Source: Turritopsis dohrnii (taxonomy: Eukaryota > Cnidaria > Hydrozoa > Anthoathecata > Oceaniidae). Taken from it: a DNA stretch of 64,000 nt. Location of the stretch: contig BQMF02000369.1 of the NCBI GenBank assembly GCA_027922465.2, positions 248,001 through 312,000 of the forward strand. The letters run 5' to 3'. The stretch's first letter is position 1; the number at the start of each line of letters is the position of its first letter. Under the pieces are notes generated by a model. The model saw only the letters and a program-made list of their open reading frames with translations, made no database searches and was not told where the DNA came from. This document shows positions 12,212 to 24,281 of this stretch, piece after piece. The position numbers and the translations under genes are program-made.

Positions 12212-14955
12212 CTAACTTTTTTCATTGAGACTTCCATTTCGACGCTCATTTGATTGGTTTATTTGTGGGCCATTGCTTTGGTTCATCAACGACACAGTGC
12301 AATCACTCCTTGTTGATATAAAAGATTCGGATCGTGAACAATCATCGTATTCCGTCCTAGTGGACAGTGATAGCATCACTGAGTTATTTTGACTTGAGTA
12401 GTTAAACCGATTGTAAACCCCGAACAACAATCTCTTAAAAGCTTGCCGGTAATCTGCATTCCGATACGCGTACACCAATGGGTTCATCATGCTGTTGCTG
12501 TAATGTAGAAATTTGACAAACGGAATCGACTTTCTCATTATGACCGCGTCACACATAGGAGCTTCACAATAAACAAACAATATGTTCAGTAAGAAGAATG
12601 GAAACCAACACGCAAGGAATAAAGCTATGACGATGGCAATCATGCCAGCCAATCGCATTTCTTGTTTGATACGCCTCTGTTCGGTTACGTGTTGCTGAGC
12701 AACTTTATAAATTCCGAGATATGAACCGACAATAACTAGCGCCGGTATGAAAAACCCGACGAATACAATGTAGATGCTATAATCTACCCAGCCGTAAAAT
12801 GCCTTAACAAAATACAGACCAGAATTAATTAAAGCAAATAGCCAGACAAAAGCTGTGGCGCCAACAATGAGATGTGTTTTCCGTGATAGGTTCCGATGCG
12901 ATGCCGGATGAACAACAGCGAAGAGTCTTTCTAAACTTATGACAGTCAAGTTAACAATAGATGCCACGCCGCACATTATGTCGAACGCCACAAACACTAA
13001 ATGCGGAGTACTTGATAAATTGTGGCGCTCTAAAAATAAAGCAATAGCAGAGTTATAAGAGGCTTTTCAATAGAAAAAGGGAAAAACTTCCGTAGGGAAA
13101 ACTTCACGAACAATTCTACTAAGTTGTATATAAATTCCCCACAAATTTATAGAAAAATAGTTCCGTGTAAACGAAACATGATTTTTCCGAATCCCGCTAA
13201 TAAAGTTCGCGTTTTTTAAACACGCGAAAGTTTCTGCCCGCGAAAGTTTCTCCCCTTAAGGTACATTGACCGAACGCGCGAACAAATCGTCAAAACTGAT
13301 TTCCCTTGGAATTTCAACTGGAATTTCGATCAAGCCTGCAAAAACGAACAGGAAAGTGAAATGAGGGGTGAGCCATTCAGTGTTTAGGAGTGAGCCATCG
13401 TTTAAAGGGGAATCAAACCGAAAAATTTTTTTTTTATTAAATCCTTTTGTCAAGCCATAATTTTATTTGGAAAAATAAAAAAATTCACTGAAAGTGCTTT
13501 TTTCCTATTTATGATAAGTTCCTGTAACTTTGTTGAAAAAGTTCACGGAGGAGATCTCGTGATGTACATTACGCTCAACAAATGTTTCTGCTCTCCGTCG
13601 TTATGATTTGAGTTACCTCGCGTCGAAGAATGGATTTTTTTTCATGTCTTATGTTTATTGCGACAAAAACGAGTGGCACATATTATTGATATCTATGTTA
13701 CTTACAGATCGAGAAACAGCAGCTTTTGGAGGAACCACAAAATATGAAGACAGACATGCAACACAAAATCAAGATGTAAAAATATTTTGCCATCCTTATC
13801 ACTTCTTTATGATCGAGCGTAACTTGAGCGTAATACACGTCATATGTGACTACGGCTTTTGTCTTGGACCTCAGCGCTAATGTTTTTGGGTTCAATTATG
13901 ACGAATTACGAAGGAAGGAAGATTATTTTTGGTCTCAAACAAGTTTTATATTTATTAATTTGATTTTTTGAATGAATTTACAAAATTTTATCTGAAGGTT
14001 TGATTCCCCTTTAAATGGGTTCATGATATAGCGACCTCCATATGTTTAGACACGACTCCTTGTCGATTCAATAGTTATTTCATTTTCATGCAGACCTTGT
14101 GCATGTTTTACAGCTTAAAAATGATATTTTCTTTTAATGGAGAAGGGGATTAATCAGGCAGATGAGAAGTTATGTTCAAAATGATCAGCTCTGAAAGTAG
14201 GAGTATCCTCCTTGGGAAGACTTGAATAGATGAAATCTGCCTCAGATTATGGTTAAAGCTGGTTGACGTCATAAAAGTCAGTGTGAAAGCTATTTATAGA
14301 ATGTTTACATTGAACTAAAACAGATCCAATTAAAAGGTGGATTAGAAGAACTTAAGAAATCATCTAACACATTTTTTTATTTCTTGCAAATATTTTTTAT
14401 TCATTTGAAGTCTATGTTTTCTTTTTCTCCATATTCATTGAATCAATTAGATTTGGGGAAGTTCTGTATTACCATTCGATTTCTCAATTCATGGGTCGGT
14501 TTATCTTTTCGTTTTTCTGATTGACAGTAATTAAATAGGAAATTGTGAATGATTATAAGTGACTGTCATTATGAATTTCCAGATGAATGAAAATTGTCAT
14601 GAATACCCGTCCATAATAAAGGAAGATTCCAAACTACATAAAATTCGTACATAATAATAAGCAGGTTTGACTTACTTATTTTCACCCACATCCAAAACGG
14701 AACAGAGAACAAGCCGACCAGAATATCTGATATAGCGAGACTAACTACAAAGTAATTAGTAACAGTGCGTATTTTTCTGCCGACCGTGATGAACGAAGAG
14801 ATAACCAACACATTACCAACGATGATTGTCAAAACAAGTACAGCCAACATAATCAAACCTATTATGTTCACAACAGAAAACTTTTTCTCAAATTCCACTG
14901 CACCAGTGAATATTGTGCCATTTTTAGTAGTCGAAATATTTCTTAACATAACCAT
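12212..14955 (-). CDS. Rhodopsin-class GPCR, aminergic-like
   Basis: Seven-transmembrane plasma-membrane receptor, predicted to couple to G proteins. Two exons: 14955-14676 and 13029-12212, joined in phase (donor GTAAGT, acceptor TTTTTAG), 365 residues. The N-terminus has N-glycosylation sequons (NIS, NGT). Markers: GNVLV in TM1, SLAISDILVG with D2.50 in TM2, ERL in place of DRY after TM3, CWFPFF in TM6, and HYSNSMMNPLVYAYRN in TM7. Counting back from R3.50 places an Asp at 3.32 (FDIMC), and TM7 has Tyr at 7.43; both are aminergic-receptor hallmarks. The usual Cys3.25 is a His, and the second extracellular loop also lacks Cys, so the canonical disulfide is absent. The C-tail is Ser/Asn-rich. 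The ligand cannot be assigned. There is no retinal lysine at 7.43, so it is not an opsin. Confidence 0.9.
13196..13264. mobile_element. Right-end fragment of a TACCTTA-family element (GPCR intron)
   Basis: Two copies of 'cgcgaaagtttct' are followed by CCCCTTAAGGTA, matching the right end of the elements at 47580-48354 and 61500-61887. No left end was found, so it is a solo terminus or a truncated copy. Confidence 0.5.
13265..14675. other. Remainder of the GPCR intron
   Basis: AT-rich intronic DNA. A 90-codon frame at 13608-13880 has no recognisable domain. No other structure is seen. Confidence 0.5.
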
Positions 14956-15382
14956 ATTTTCATCTATTTCAATTTCGTTCTAAAGTGAAACAAAATACAT
15001 TTTAGATACAAAAGTCATTAACATAAATCTGGAAGATGTTTGTTTGTTTGTCTGTTGCAGCATAGAACATGCAACAGAGTGTTGCTGTGCTAGTCTAAAA
15101 TATTTCCTTTACCTGTGAAAATTTCATGAAAAACAAAGACAGTTTTGTTATCAGGCGAACCAAAATACTGCACTCTGCAAAGCAGATAAAAAATTTGAAA
15201 AGTTTTATTGACATGTAGTTTCAATCTCCCTGATCTCAATCTAGTCGCCTGGGCAACACTGATGCAAAACTATAAACACGATTTTTCTTTTTACATCCCT
15301 TAAACACACCAGCTGTCAATTAGCATTACAAACAAACACTAAACATTTGATAAACATGGTACATCAGATCTAACCTTTCTTC

Positions 15383-15531
15383 AACCTCGTTCCCAGACCT
15401 GTTTGTCCTTTTATATTTTTCTCCAACGTGAAGATATCAAGAACTCTGGAAGACTGGCTTGCCATTTTTTATAAAGTTTTTACAAATATCAGGTTTTTAC
15501 CCCTAAGACAAGAAATCCGGGGAACGAGGTT
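15383..15531. mobile_element. 149-bp MITE with AACCTCGTTCCC ends
   Basis: Terminal inverted repeats AACCTCGTTCCC / GGGGAACGAGGTT bound a 149-bp non-coding unit upstream of the GPCR gene. No clear target-site duplication is visible. Confidence 0.6.
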
Positions 15532-18052
15532 GCTTTAAGGGTTCATACAGAAACGATATGATGACATCTGAACAATTTACCATGACAAACGTATTACAGG
15601 TTGTTTTAACTTGACCAAGGCAATCTAAAAAAAAATTGTTTTGTGTAATGCTAATACAAAAGAAAAAGGAAGTGTAGTAATCTTAAGTCTATCAAATTAC
15701 AAATGACATTGAGGTTGGTTTTTCTTTCATGGTTTTCTTCACATGTATAGTCACTTTTGATCAGAAGAAATAAAGATGTAGTGACTATGTAACTTATGTC
15801 CACAGTGTCATATTTCCTCTCTCAGCTACACCAATCTCAGGACTTAAAAGGCCACAAGTAAGAATTAGAAAGTAATGACATCTTGTAAAAAGGTCATCAA
15901 TGTTGAACTACTGTCCCATTCTCAACAGACATTTTTCATTTCGCATTTTCTTAAATATTTGTAAGTTTTTCTGAAAATTGTCTTATGAATTTTCAACCTT
16001 TTCAATAAATGAAAATTGGGACACACAATCGCTCAACAAATTTTTGGCAGGATAATCTTGCAAAAAAAGTTTGAAAGAACGAACATGACGTAGCTACTCC
16101 TCATTTCAAACAAACTTTTCATAAAGTTTTGATGAATGCAATTTTTCGTATGAACTGCATGATTCATCCGTAATGGTTACCTCTTTCATCCACCGACTTT
16201 ACTACCAGATATGCTTACAACATCGGAAAATGTTGCCGCAAAAAAAGCTCTTTGCAATCTGGTTGGTTCGCACAGTCGTCAATGATTGATTTCTTGATCC
16301 AATCATATTGTAGAAACTTTTTTCGCCGCGACATTGTAACTTGCACGGAGTTTAGTTTGCAGTCAGTTGATGGTTCCTTATGGCTCAAATACAGGTCACA
16401 GGGTCGCACTCAAAGGTATTTACCACTACACCATCAGTCCGAAGAAAGAAGTAAGAAAGCCCTGATGCACTGGGAACCAAAATCTAAAATCCAAAATCCA
16501 GAATATGCCTGGAGATGAAGTTGTTTACAAGCAGAAAAGAGCCTAGCTTCCTCAAGGCTGTAATATCTGAACACACAAAGAGTTTAGTTGGAGTTGATAG
16601 TGAACACACATTGTTTTCCATAAATATAAATAAACACGGACACAAAAAATAACAACAAGACCACGCTCTGATTAATATCTACATCTCTAAGATTATTTTG
16701 TCAACAATAATTATTGCTTCTTCACAAATTGATTTCATCTTTTCTTATCTGTAGAAAAGTTGCCATTTTCGTTTTCGTTCGTCTTGAAACAACAAAAAAC
16801 TTTGAGAAAACATGGTAAATACGAACATGTGTTTCCTTAAAATTGCCTCTGCTTCGAACACAAATACTAAATTATTTATACACAGGATAACTTCGAAATA
16901 ATAATTTTAGATGATCTGAGATTTTAGAGATATTTGCAGACTGTTGTTTAAGCTATTGGAAACAGTTCCTCAAAATGACGTCATAGTAGCTCAACGTAAT
17001 GGCAGCTCATCTTTCATTAGCGCTTCGTACACAGAAACATGCTCACATTAGAAAAAAAATGTCAAAGAGCATCAATTTCAACATCACCGTTCCATGTTTC
17101 CATTGCTTGTTTCAAGAAAGTAGCATCAGTCGAACAAGACGAATCCTTTTTATGGGATTGCAATGTACAAGATGACAGACAAATTTTAGTAGGACTTTTA
17201 CCAATAGAATCTCGCAACACCTTTTAAAATACGAGAATTTGGTTTGCAATTACTTGTACATCAATTAAAATTCATGCAAACGTGGAAGAATTTGTTGACA
17301 GAAAACAAATACACGTTTTTTTATAAGCAACCAAGGTCAGGCCTTAGTAGTAATGTTGCTTAAAAAATGACCATTTTTTAGAAGTAATGTTGGTTAATTT
17401 GTTGCTAAGCATTAATTGAAAAAATATTAATTGCCAGTCTTGAAAACGTTTGTCTAAGCTTAAGTATCTAAGTACAAAGTCCAGAACCTAGTACTGCAAC
17501 CTAGTGTAACCACCTAGTGTAACAATTTTAAGAAATGTGCTGTAGTTATGCTGGTGCTGCATCATTTCAAAATTTCTTGTTGCTAATTTATGTAAGATCC
17601 ATGTAGTATTGTTGCTTAACTTTTTGAGAAAATTTACTAGTGTTGCTTATAAACGTGTATAATTATCAAATTTTTTAAACAATTTCTTGTTTGTCATGTT
17701 TCCTAATAGACCCCGCTTTGCAAGAAGCACCGTGTATTAGAAGGCGGTGCTTTAATTACAAATGTTCGGCTATAAGTACGACGTTTATCAAAGTGCGGTG
17801 AAGAGGAGATACGTTAAGATGAAGTAAAGACTTATAGAAAGCAAATAAAGTTTTCATGGTGTTTGTTGACTTTTTTGTACGTAAGAAAATTCTCCAAATA
17901 CTAAGGCAGTATATATTTGTCTAAGTTAGCAAATAAGAATTTTATAAGTTTAAAATGCTTATCAATAGACAAAATTTTAGATGTTGATAGCAGAGGTAAA
18001 AGAGTCTCTATTATTATTGAAATGAATAATTCTTAGAGTTTTATTTTCAAGT
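15532..18052. other. Intergenic DNA
   Basis: No gene that I can support. It contains a minus-strand SINE-like piece near 16395-16450. An ATG at 16999 is followed by two overlapping short open frames (about 60 codons each) that shift relative to each other at an A8 run (17052-17059). These are weak coding candidates only. Confidence 0.4.
16395..16450 (-). repeat. SINE-like fragment related to the one in MGAT2 intron 1
   Basis: The minus strand reads 'gatggtgtagtggtaaatac' then 'gagtgcgaccctgtgacc'. It shares the GTGTAGTGG(T)...ACCTTTRAGTGCGAC order with 5640-5700 (+). Confidence 0.4.
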
Positions 18053-18138
18053 TTACGTATCTTATTCATAGTTTTACAAGAGAACCAATCAAAATTACGT
18101 ATCTTATTCATAGTTTTACAAGAGAACCAATCAAAATT
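18053..18138. repeat. 42-bp tandem duplication
   Basis: Two exact head-to-tail copies of a 42-bp unit beginning TTACGTATCTTATTCATAGT and containing 'agagaaccaatcaaaa'. Confidence 0.9.
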
Positions 18139-18297
18139 CTAAATACAATAGTTCATGTGAGATTAAAATAGCTTATGATAGAAAGAGAGTTAAATTTTCT
18201 AGCTGAGAAAATGTCAAATTTAGACTATATGCTACTTTTACTTTGAGTTTACTTACTAGGTGTGCAAATAGATCCACCATCATTTCATAACCATACT

Positions 18298-18496
18298 ACA
18301 GTGGAATCTCTATAAAGCGGACACCTCTGTAAGACGGACAGTTTATCTAGGAATGGACGGATTTACAGTCAAACTCTTATGAGAAAGTCTCTATAAAGCG
18401 GACAATTGTAAAGCGGACACCCGATAAAGCAGACACCTTTTTCAGGTCCCAAATGAACTTTTTGCCTATAAAAAATCTCTCTAAAGCGGACAGAGA
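18298..18496. mobile_element. Tigger-like terminal fragment with repeated AAAGCGGAC
   Basis: It begins CAGTGGAATCTCTATAAAGC and contains five 'taaagcggac'-type repeats, like the block at 506-640. No transposase remains. Confidence 0.5.
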
Positions 18497-19095
18497 TACG
18501 AGCATAGCCTGATACTAACCCTCGCTAATCCAAACAAATTTTACAAGGTTTGCACCATGATGTTTTGATGCTTTCAAATCGTCCAGACGAACAATATATT
18601 TAGGTTTGTGGGTAAAATATTTTGTAAATATTTTGTTTTTCCTAGTATCTATTCTCTTCGCGAAGCAAGAATGCCTGGGCACAAGGCTGACGGGATCACG
18701 AAATGGTGAAACTTTGTTTTTATGATTTTTAGAATTCATGAATTTTTTATATGAACTTCTTTTGTAAACAGAGGATATACACAAAATACAAAGGATTATC
18801 AGAGCACGTTTACAGAGTATTATGCTTTCATTTTCAAGAACTCAAATAACTGTTTTGTTGTTTTCCTTGTAATTACGTCATCACAGTAGTTCATACGAAT
18901 TCCATATTTCCTGTAATCTTGCAAAACTTGTCGAGATGTGTTAGGTTTGTATCGCTCTTCTTCATGCAAAATTAAAATGTGATATAGAACGGATAACATG
19001 TTCTGATGCTATTTTCAAATCAAGGATGCTTGAGAAATTTAGACAGAGGGAATATGTCATGAGCAGTTGCAACAGACTTATCAAAGGCGACACCA

Positions 19096-19749
19096 TACCT
19101 TATCGGTAAAAAAAGTCGGCAAAAAGTGACTAAATTTTGGCTAGGTAACTAATATTTTTTGCCGACTAAAATTTTTGCCGACTTTTTTTTTATCGACCAA
19201 ACTTTTTTGCCGACTTTTCTTTTACCGACTAACTTTTTTGCCGATTTTTTTATTATTATTATTATTTTTTTTTTTTTTTTAATTTTATTTTATTTTATTT
19301 TTTTTTTTTTCCAAAAACTACTTGTCAAACTCTGTGTTGCCGATTCTTATCAGGTGCTTTTTGCCGTAGTATGAAAATGTAATTGAAATCAAATTGTATG
19401 AAGAAGAACAAGTGCAGCCAGGACAAACACAAACTAAACAAGAACAAAAAGAAGGGTCAAGAAGAACAAATATATAAATGAAGAGAAAAACTTTTATTGA
19501 AATTGACTAATTAACCTAATTTACTTAACCTTTCTTTTTGGTGTTGTATTTTATTTCGTAAAAAACTTTCAAATTATCCAAACTTTCTTCGTCATTTTTT
19601 GTCTTGGAAATTGGCCGGCAAAAAGTGACTAACTCGAAAATTTAGTCGGCAAAAAGTGACAAAATTTTGTCCAAGTGACTAATTTTTTTTGCCGACTTTT
19701 TATTTTTGCCGACTAACATTTTTGCCGACTTTTTTTTACTGATAAGGTA
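19096..19749. mobile_element. TACCTTA-family foldback element (GTCGGCAAAAAGT type)
   Basis: TACCTTATCGGTAAAAAAAG at the left mirrors the right end ...TACTGATAAGGTA. The subterminal zones are made of many copies of 'gtcggcaaaaagtgac' or its complement 'ttttgccgactt'. The middle has T-rich tracts (19260-19310) and no coding frame. Length 654 bp. It is one of at least six related elements or fragments in the window. Confidence 0.65.
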
Positions 19750-20159
19750 AATTATGAACTCTTGACAGGAAGGTTTCACTCTTATGGTTTTGATTTTGAT
19801 GCCCTAAATATAATCTTCAGTTACCTAAATAGTCGTTAGAAAATGATTAAGGTAAATACAGCATTTCTTATGTGGCAATAAAAAAGAAGAAACATTTGTG
19901 ATCTGGGTTCGAAGTTGCATTTGTGACTCTCGAAAATAACTTGATTTGGGAAGAGAAAAAAAATGTAAATCTCTGATGGACTTTGAAAGGGTAAAATCTC
20001 TGTCACTCCTGGTAATCAAATTGGACTGCTTTACAACAAAAACTGTAAACATCATTTACTCACCTGTAATGGCGGAAAAGTATTGTCTGAAATAGATATC
20101 AATTTCAATTCGATAATCACGTTAGCAAATGTTCAACAGTGAACCCTTCAGAAAAACAG

Positions 20160-20420
20160 AACAATGCTGAAATCTTTCTTTGAATCTCAATTTACAAACA
20201 GCCCCTTAACTTGGATGTTTCATAGCAGAAAATCCAACAACAGAATAAGCCGACTCCACGAGAGAGCTTTGAGACTAGTTTACATCGATAATCAATGAAC
20301 TATTAGAAGAACAACAACTCATTCACTATCCAACATAAAAAAATCCAGAAACTCGCCGTAGAAATGTTCAAACACCATCTTATTTAAACTTGAGTACGGA
20401 CAGAATTAAAAGGCATGAAA
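20160..20420 (+). pseudogene. Degenerate LINE reverse-transcriptase C-terminal fragment
   Basis: The translation includes FFESQFTNSPLTWMFHSRK and NNRISRLHERALRLVY, the conserved stretch after the reverse-transcriptase palm in jockey/CR1-like LINEs (compare 'QF.Y.PL.WMFH.R..NNRI..LHERALR'). Frameshifts and stops follow. Followed by a short (taa)n tract at 20430. Confidence 0.7.
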
Positions 20421-21077
20421 AAAATAATAATAATAATAATAATACCGTGGGCGCTAAATAGGAGAGAGGCGCTTATAAAAAAATTAAAAGGCATGTATGG
20501 GTCTACATGTATAATCGTAAAAACCTTAGAGAATTTTAAGAGTGTAATAAAGTCGTAAAAACAAACGAAATGGCAATTAGTCTACGATTTAGGGTCTGCG
20601 AAACTCCACCAATAGCCCAATTTAAATGCTAGTGAAGGAACGCAGCCTGCGAGTTTTTGAAGGTTTTACGTATCAAACATTTAAAAATACTTTTTCTTCG
20701 GTATTTTGTAACTCAACTCGTGAAGGAATGAATATTAATCAAGATCTACATAAAAATGGAGCTTATGTTACTTACACTGAAAATACTTTGATTCTTGAAA
20801 TTTGAGAAATGTTGTTTTTCTTATCAGTTGAAAATAGTCAGGACGACACCAGGCTAAAAAAAGTTGGCGAGCTGGGTACCAACTATTTTCAATGTAAATC
20901 GGTAAGTTTTAGCCCCCTGAAATTTAAATTTAAAAATAGAAAAATAATCATCCAGAGCCATCATAAGGTTTTATGACGTCACAGATGACGTCACAATGCA
21001 AAGTTATGATTTTTCGTGCATCAAATGGAAAAGTTTTTATATTTTGAAAGTAAATTGAATCTTAAGGAAAAAAATAG

Positions 21078-21330
21078 TCACAAATTGATATGTTTACTCT
21101 TCAGTGGATCAAAATCAATGCAGTTATCAAACACCGTTTTAGTAAATTGAATCCTCGCCATCAGATCTGACGAATCGATATCACCGATATCACCAATTCC
21201 TGTGAGGTCGTCTGCAAAAGCTAGTTGTATTATCGAGTCATCTCGATTTATGGTTGTCAGGAGGAGTGGCATAAGACCCACGGCGTACATGGCCATTGCA
21301 ATGGGATCGCCTTGTGTTTCCCCTTCTTAA
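21078..21330 (-). pseudogene. Retroelement reverse-transcriptase fragment
   Basis: On the minus strand the frame reads EGETQGDPIAMAMYAVG then LAFADDLTGIGDI: the QGDP motif and the FADD catalytic box of reverse transcriptase. Only this piece of the palm remains. It belongs to the same family as the plus-strand fragments at 21424-22590 and 23050-25600, but lies in the opposite orientation, so it comes from a separate or inverted copy. Confidence 0.75.
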
Positions 21331-21423
21331 GATTCAAGTTTCTGCACCACCAAGTTTCTGATAAAGATAGAACGCAGTAGCTGTTGATCACGTAACGCTC
21401 TGGTCAAGGACATAGTAAATCAG

Positions 21424-21845
21424 GGTAAAAGTGACGACAACGGGTCTGTCAAAAAACATTCCTTTGACAGTTACAATACCGAAAAGCTGAATTTAATCAG
21501 ATCAGAAATGTTACCACTTCAAGTTAAGGCGAACAATTTGGCACAGCAACCAGGGGCATAGAGCTGGCTGACAGCACTACCAAAATTTCCATCAAACGGG
21601 AATTTTTCGATACGATAGCAACAAGATACTGATGGTCAATGAAGTTTCTACCATCACACTGTGCATGCAGCAAAACTTTCACAGTAGAACACACTATCCT
21701 GCCCAAAAGGTGGATTTGTGTACAACGCCACAACGAACTGAGAGACACCTTTGCAGAGATGTTCAACGAAGTTTCCAAAGACGTTAAAATAGAACCGGAA
21801 CTCGAGCAACTTACCGGTGAAGGTAAGTACCAGTTGAAAGCGAAG
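21424..21845 (+). pseudogene. Retroelement ORF, C-terminal region, degenerate copy A
   Basis: Frameshifted frames carry SWLTALP, then HCACSKTFTVEHT, then QRHNELRDTFAEMFNEV and EPELEQLTGEG. This order (Cys/His knuckle, RHNExRD, EPxLxxLTGE) is the C-terminal domain that follows the reverse transcriptase in a family common in cnidarian genomes. It contains stops and frameshifts. It joins copy B at 21846-21903 through short tandem repeats. Confidence 0.7.
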
Positions 21846-21903
21846 GTTTCTGTCTCAATAAAAGGCTTCTGTCTCAATAAAAGGCTTCTGTCTCAATAAA
21901 AGA
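21846..21903. repeat. Triplicated ~20-bp microrepeat at a retroelement junction
   Basis: Three near-exact copies of a ~19-20-bp unit, 'ggcttctgtctcaataaaa', sit where copy A's domain breaks off and copy B's frame begins. The unit's sequence is compatible with both copies, which suggests microhomology joining followed by slippage. Confidence 0.8.
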
Positions 21904-22590
21904 GAATTCTTTGACTCCCTGTGTTTGAGGTATCGATGGACACCGAAGTATCTCCCATCAAAAAGTGCATGTGGTCAGCGCTTCGATGTCGACCATGCCT
22001 TGTCGTGTGCAAAAGGAGGATTCATCCATCAACGACATGACGAGATTCGAGATCTTCTCGCCGACCTTCTTTCTCAAGTGCATAATGACGTATGCACCGA
22101 GCCTCACTTGCAGCCACTGAGTGGAGAAGCATTATCCAGAGGATCCAACAAATCAGATGAAGCTCGCCTAGATGTATCAGTGAGAGGTTTTTGGCAAAGG
22201 GGACAACTTGCATTCTTCGACGTAAGGATCATCAATCCGTTCGCAAAGAGTCACCTTTCCCAGAAACTCGAAAATACTTTCAAGGCCAACGAACAAGAGA
22301 AAAAACGAAAATACAATAAGCGAGTTATTGAAATCGAACAGGGTTCTTTCAGCCCTTTTGTATTGTCCCCTTATGGAGGTCAAGGGAGAGAAACTGAAAT
22401 GGTCAGTACAACCTTAGCAAACAAATTTTCGACGAAACGAGACATTGAATACAGTATCATCCTACATTGGTTGAGAACTAAATTTTCGTTCTGTTTGCTA
22501 CGTCCAGCAATATTATGCTTACACGGCTCGAGAAGTGTTAATAAAATGGACTTTGATTTGGACAATGTTGAAATTTTTGAAAAAAACTAG
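21901..22590 (+). pseudogene. Retroelement ORF, C-terminal domain, largely open copy B
   Basis: One frame of about 220 codons: CGQRFDVDHALSCAKGG (Cys/His metal-binding motif), HQRHDEIRDLLADLL, EPHLQPLSGEAL, then EARLDVSVRGFW and AFFDVRIINPF, then SPYGGQGRE and a C-terminal block ending before 22590. The ARLD...FFDVR spacing resembles a PD-(D/E)xK-like nuclease core, but this is an inference. No reverse transcriptase precedes it in frame, so it is a 5'-truncated copy. The open frame suggests relatively recent origin. Confidence 0.75.
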
Positions 22591-23049
22591 GAGATGTGGT
22601 TTATAGAATGCCGGGAATGCCTCCGGAGTTATTTAAATTCTTTGTAATAGAATTTAGAATTGTAATTGGATTTAGAATTGAGAAAAAAAATAACAAAAAA
22701 AAACAAAAAAAAAACTTACCGGTGAACAACTGGGATTATCATCCGTCACCTCAGATGCAGCCAGATCAGACATCAGAGGCAACCACTCGATGAAGAGACC
22801 TGTTGTCATCAGCGAATCCGATCCGAACATCGTCGATGCTGTTGCGCTGATCCGAAACCTACCATGAAGTTTTTTTGTCGTTTCCCAACGTTCTCCACGA
22901 ACCTTTATGATTGGGAAGAAAAATTTGTATTTTTTCTGAAAGGCTGGACCGCCTCTAAGTGGTAGTCATCCCGTGGAATAAAAATATATAGTTTGCCGTT
23001 TGTAAAATAAAACAAAATAAGTTCTCAACAATCGAATATCAGTGCTGAT

Positions 23050-23401
23050 ATGGAAAATGTAATCAATAATGGCAATTCCATGGAAAACGCTGAAAAACAA
23101 GCAGATGGAGTTGCGGATAGAGAAAACACTACCTTACAAGTGGCAGCTAGAAGACAACCGATCAATGCATTAGCTGATACTGCACTGCAAGTAGTAACTA
23201 GTCACCGCAGCTCAAAGTGCTTCCTTCCCTATAACCTCAAAGTGCTTCCTCCCCCATAACCTCAAACTTTAAATGGGGTGATAAGGATGGTTTCGCTATT
23301 GCCCGTGATATTCAAGCTGCTAATGAAAAAATTGTATACTGGAGAAAAAATCTTTTCTTGTTGCCAACCGGTTCGGCTGGAAAATCGTACATTATGGAGA
23401 T
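23050..23401 (+). pseudogene. Retroelement ORF, N-terminal portion, interrupted by a transposon
   Basis: ATG at 23050 opens a 69-codon frame. After a frameshift near 23260 the frame continues FKWGDKDGFAIARDIQAAN and then WRKNLFLLPTGSAGKSYIME, the conserved N-terminal W..N.F..P.G..G block of this retroelement family. Reading stops at 23402 where a DNA transposon begins. The continuation is at 25107. Confidence 0.7.
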
Positions 23402-23689
23402 AGTGTTTTTTTAGACTGTCCTAATTTGTAAATTTGGATTTTTTTGAAAACAGTTTTTTCCAAATAATTTCATGAAAAATCAATTTTGGGTTCTAAATTT
23501 TTCTCACAATATTTCAATTATTGCTAAAAATAACCTGCAAAATTTTGAAGAGCGTAATTGGAATACACATTCCAAAATGACAACAATTGTGTTTTTTCTT
23601 CTAAATAGATTTCCTGGCACTCAAAAAACATGTTTTTGCTTTCTAGGGGTTCTATGATGGTTTCTATGGTTTCGGAAGGAGAATTCTAA

Positions 23690-24239
23690 CTGAAAACTGA
23701 GTAGGAATAAAAACTCGTCGTTAAACTCCACGTATGCACGTATGCATCGAAAACTTCATCTGGAAAAAATACAATTTTAGTGGGCAGTAGTTGAAATTTC
23801 TTTCTGCGGGCATTCCTTGATCGAACCAACTTCATGTAGTATCCTTTGAAATATTTTTCTCCAGAAGTAATATAATGACCGTAAGACATTCAAGTGCAAT
23901 TCCTTTCTCTTCAACTTTTACAAAGTATAAAGGTTCATTGGAACAACCAGAAAATAACGAAATGTACGAAGGTGTATCAACAAAGTTATAGATTTGTTCC
24001 GTCTTCTCAATATCATCATCAACATCTTCTTCTTCATTACAATCATCAACTTCAACATCAGAATACTTTTCAGCTGAATCCTCAGAACATTCTTCGAACT
24101 CGAACTTAATGCATGAATTACACGAACAAAGGTATTCTTTGCATAATACAGTACTGTCGGGCGAAAATACGATCAGATGCTGTTTCATACAGTTAGGAAT
24201 CACTTTGGTTCCTTTCTGAATAACACATGATCTCACCAC
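23690..24239 (-). pseudogene. Transposon-encoded ORF fragment, unrecognised
   Basis: The frame starts at a GTG without an ATG. It includes KEYLCSCNSCIKFEFEEC, an acidic run (DVEVDDCNEEEDVDDD), FVDTPSYISLFSGCSNEP and LYFVKVEEKG. A one-base shift near 23885 then gives YITSGEKYFKGYYMKLVRSR and PTKIVFFPDEVFDAYV. The Cys cluster and this order of blocks recall uncharacterised repetitive proteins of cnidarian DNA transposons. No catalytic motif is visible. Confidence 0.5.
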
Positions 24240-24281
24240 ATTTTCAGCAACAACGTGTATGTAAAGAAGTACTTGTTGTAT

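Noticed and set aside
12212..14955. Opsin
   Set aside because: Position 7.43 is Tyr, not the retinal-binding Lys.
16999..17227. Small protein starting MAAHLSLALRTQKHA
   Set aside because: The two overlapping frames can be linked only by altering an A8 run; there is no family, no splice context and only ~60 codons each.
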